A DNA stretch of 5,871 nt, taken from an uncultured Oscillospiraceae bacterium (lineage in GTDB: Bacteria; Bacillota; Clostridia; Oscillospirales; Oscillospiraceae). The position numbers and the translations under genes are program-made. The notes below the pieces were generated by a model. It saw nothing but the letters and a program-made list of their open reading frames with translations. It had not been told where the DNA came from and did not search any database. The DNA lies in contig CAUFAM010000085.1 in NCBI GenBank assembly GCA_959022875.1, positions 1 through 5,871 on the forward strand, given 5' to 3'. Shown here piece by piece: positions 4,154-5,871 of this stretch; positions within the stretch are counted from its first letter, which is position 1; each line of letters starts with the position of its first letter.

Positions 4154-5871
4154 TTACTCCTCAAGTCCGGCCAGGGCCACGTCTTCCGGCCGGATGGGCA
4201 GGTTGCGGAACATGTGTCCCGTGGCCGCCCGGATGGCCTCGGCAATGGCGGGGCTGGGGGTGTTGATGACCAGCTCACCGATGGATTTGGCCCCAAAGGG
4301 TCCGGTGGGCTCATAACTGGGCACGAACTCCACCCGGATCTTCCCCGCCTCCAGGCGGGTGGGGATGCGGTACTGGAGCAGGGAGTCGTTGAGCATGCGG
4401 CCCTGGGGATTATACTGGATGTTCTCCAGCAGGGCCATGCCGATGCCCTGGACGATGCCGCCCTCGGTCTGGACCCGGGCCAGGTTGGTGTTGATGACGG
4501 TGCCGCAGTCCACCACGCCCACATAGTCCACCACCCGGACCGCTCCGGTGCCTGGGTCGATGTCCACCTCGGCCATGCCCACCATGAAGGGGGGCGGGGA
4601 GATGGGGGAGGAGTTGGACTGGCTGGCGGCAAGCTGCTTGCTGTGCCCCTCATAGCTGGCCCAGCCGATCTCTGCCCTTGTCATCACCTTGTCTGTGCCG
4701 GGCAGGAAGACCTTTTCTCCGTCAAACTGGGCACTCTCCGGGTCAATGCCCAGTAGGCGTGCGCCCTCCAGACGGATCTTTTCCCGCAGCTCCTCACAGG
4801 TTTTCACTACCGCGCCGCCGGTGACGTAGGTGGTGGCAGAGGCGTAGGAGCCGGTGTCATAGGGGGACTGGTCGGTGTCCACGCCACGCACAGCAATGTC
4901 GTCCACGCTGCAATCCAGGCAGTCGGCTGCCATCTGGGCCAGGATGGTGTCGCAGCCGGTACCCATATCGGTACAGCCCACCAGCATGGTGTAGAAGCCT
5001 CCGTCGTTGAGACGCACCTCCACACTGCCGATGTCCACCCCGGAGATGCCGCTGCCCTGCATGGCCATGGCCACGCCCCGGCCCCGGATGTGGCCGTTGG
5101 GCAGCGTCCAGTGGGTGGGGCCCTTGTCCCAGCCCATCATCTCCTTGGCCCGCTCCATACACTTGTCCAGGGTACAGCTGTTGCAGGGCTCACCGTAATA
5201 GGCAGGCATCATCTGGCCCTGGCGGACCATATTCTTCTCCCGGATGGCGCAGGGGTCCATGCCCAGCTCTGCGGCCATCTCATTGACGGCGGACTCTACC
5301 GCAAAGATGCCCTGGGTGGCTCCATAGCCCCGGTAGGCTCCCGAGCCCATGGTGTTGGTGTACACCACATCGCAGGTAAAGCGGCTGGCCCGGAGGCTTC
5401 CATAGAGGGCCAGGGACTTGTGGCCCACCAGGCCGATGGTGGTGGGGCCGTGGTCGCCGTAGGCTCCCGCGTTGGAGAGGGCGTAGAGGTCGATGCACCG
5501 GATGGAGCCGTCCCGGTCGGCGCCGATGCGCACCTTCATCTGCATCTGGTGCCGGGGGGACCCGTTGGCCATGGACTCCTGGCGGGTGTAACAGAGATAG
5601 GCGGGGCGGCCGGTGAGCTTGGTGACAATGGCGGGGAACTGCTCGCTGACCACGGTCTGCTTGGCGCCAAAGCCGCCGCCGATGCGGGGCTTCACCACTC
5701 GGATCTGGCTTTTGGGGATTTCCAGGGCGTTGGACAAAATCCGCCGCACATGGAAGGGCACCTGGGTGGAGCTGACCACATTGAGGCGGCCATACTCATC
5801 CAGATAGGTATAGGTGCAGAAGGGCTCCATCATGGTCTGGTTGTTGGCCACGGTGTTGTAGGTGCGCTCCA
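4154..5871 (-). CDS. Xanthine dehydrogenase-family molybdopterin-binding subunit, 5' end missing
   Basis: The last 571 codons of a molybdenum hydroxylase large subunit; whole relatives are about 750-770 residues, so some 190 N-terminal residues lie beyond the window. Frame is set by the upstream edge, which continues open past GTG 5851. Fragment landmarks: NNQTMMEPF (9-17, the usual substrate-side MEP motif), GGGFGAKQ (64-71) that binds molybdopterin, GAYRGYG (177-183, equivalent of AFRGFG), DMGTGCDT in the second cofactor-binding part, EVDIDPGTGAVRVVDYV, EGGIVQGIGMAL, and GAKSIGE (526-532), whose glutamate is the catalytic base in xanthine oxidoreductases. The family hydroxylates purines, aldehydes or other heterocycles, using separate or fused Fe-S and FAD parts not seen here. 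The substrate cannot be decided, and a selenium-dependent hydroxylase is possible. It ends in a terminator, so it is probably transcribed apart from the importer operon but would be its customer. Confidence 0.93.
   Translation of the reverse strand, partial: ERTYNTVANNQTMMEPFCTYTYLDEYGRLNVVSSTQVPFHVRRILSNALEIPKSQIRVVKPRIGGGFGAKQTVVSEQFPAIVTKLTGRPAYLCYTRQESMANGSPRHQMQMKVRIGADRDGSIRCIDLYALSNAGAYGDHGPTTIGLVGHKSLALYGSLRASRFTCDVVYTNTMGSGAYRGYGATQGIFAVESAVNEMAAELGMDPCAIREKNMVRQGQMMPAYYGEPCNSCTLDKCMERAKEMMGWDKGPTHWTLPNGHIRGRGVAMAMQGSGISGVDIGSVEVRLNDGGFYTMLVGCTDMGTGCDTILAQMAADCLDCSVDDIAVRGVDTDQSPYDTGSYASATTYVTGGAVVKTCEELREKIRLEGARLLGIDPESAQFDGEKVFLPGTDKVMTRAEIGWASYEGHSKQLAASQSNSSPISPPPFMVGMAEVDIDPGTGAVRVVDYVGVVDCGTVINTNLARVQTEGGIVQGIGMALLENIQYNPQGRMLNDSLLQYRIPTRLEAGKIRVEFVPSYEPTGPFGAKSIGELVINTPSPAIAEAIRAATGHMFRNLPIRPEDVALAGLEE

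Noticed and set aside
1..5871. CRISPR arrays, insertion sequences, tRNA or rRNA genes, long direct repeats.
   Set aside because: None seen on reading either strand; nearly all bases are in the seven coding genes.

Overview
The window is GC-rich and compact, and every gene I can support lies on the minus strand, so it reads from right to left. GGAGG-type ribosome sites, overlapping stop and start codons, and a lipoprotein with a Ser/Ala-rich linker suggest a high-GC Clostridia-type Firmicute, for example of the Oscillospiraceae/Flavonifractor kind. This taxonomic guess is inference from style and gene content, not from a marker gene.

Layout in transcription order. (1) 5871-4154: the C-terminal three quarters of a xanthine dehydrogenase-family molybdopterin-binding subunit, cut by the window edge and followed at once by a hairpin terminator (4147-4110). 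(2) 4110-4059: a short control region with a candidate promoter, a perfect 9-bp inverted repeat with the spacing of a ModE operator, and a strong ribosome site. (3) 4058-1: six tightly packed genes that look like one operon. They encode a substrate-binding lipoprotein, a FecCD-type permease and an ABC ATPase (a BtuCDF-type importer), then a one-domain ModE-like DNA-binding protein, a THEP1-like P-loop NTPase and a MobA/MocA-like nucleotidyltransferase. The last runs off the left edge. From the permease onward each gene overlaps the next: 4 bp at three junctions, 60-130 bp between the ModE-like and NTPase genes.

The shared theme is molybdenum (or tungsten) use. The importer is from the family usually annotated as iron-siderophore/B12, but its neighbours (ModE-like regulator, MobA/MocA-like cofactor enzyme, molybdenum hydroxylase, ModE-type operator) argue for molybdate or tungstate import, as in the Haemophilus influenzae MolABC system. 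The likely flow is oxyanion import, then cofactor nucleotide addition, then insertion into a hydroxylase such as the one upstream. The regulator would control the operon through the inverted repeat.

The points most worth a second look are the ModE-type operator paired with a regulator that has no visible metal-sensing domain, the unexplained NTPase between regulator and nucleotidyltransferase, and the dual-frame overlap between those two genes. No tRNA, rRNA, CRISPR array or mobile element was seen, and there is no gene-free stretch longer than about 100 bases.
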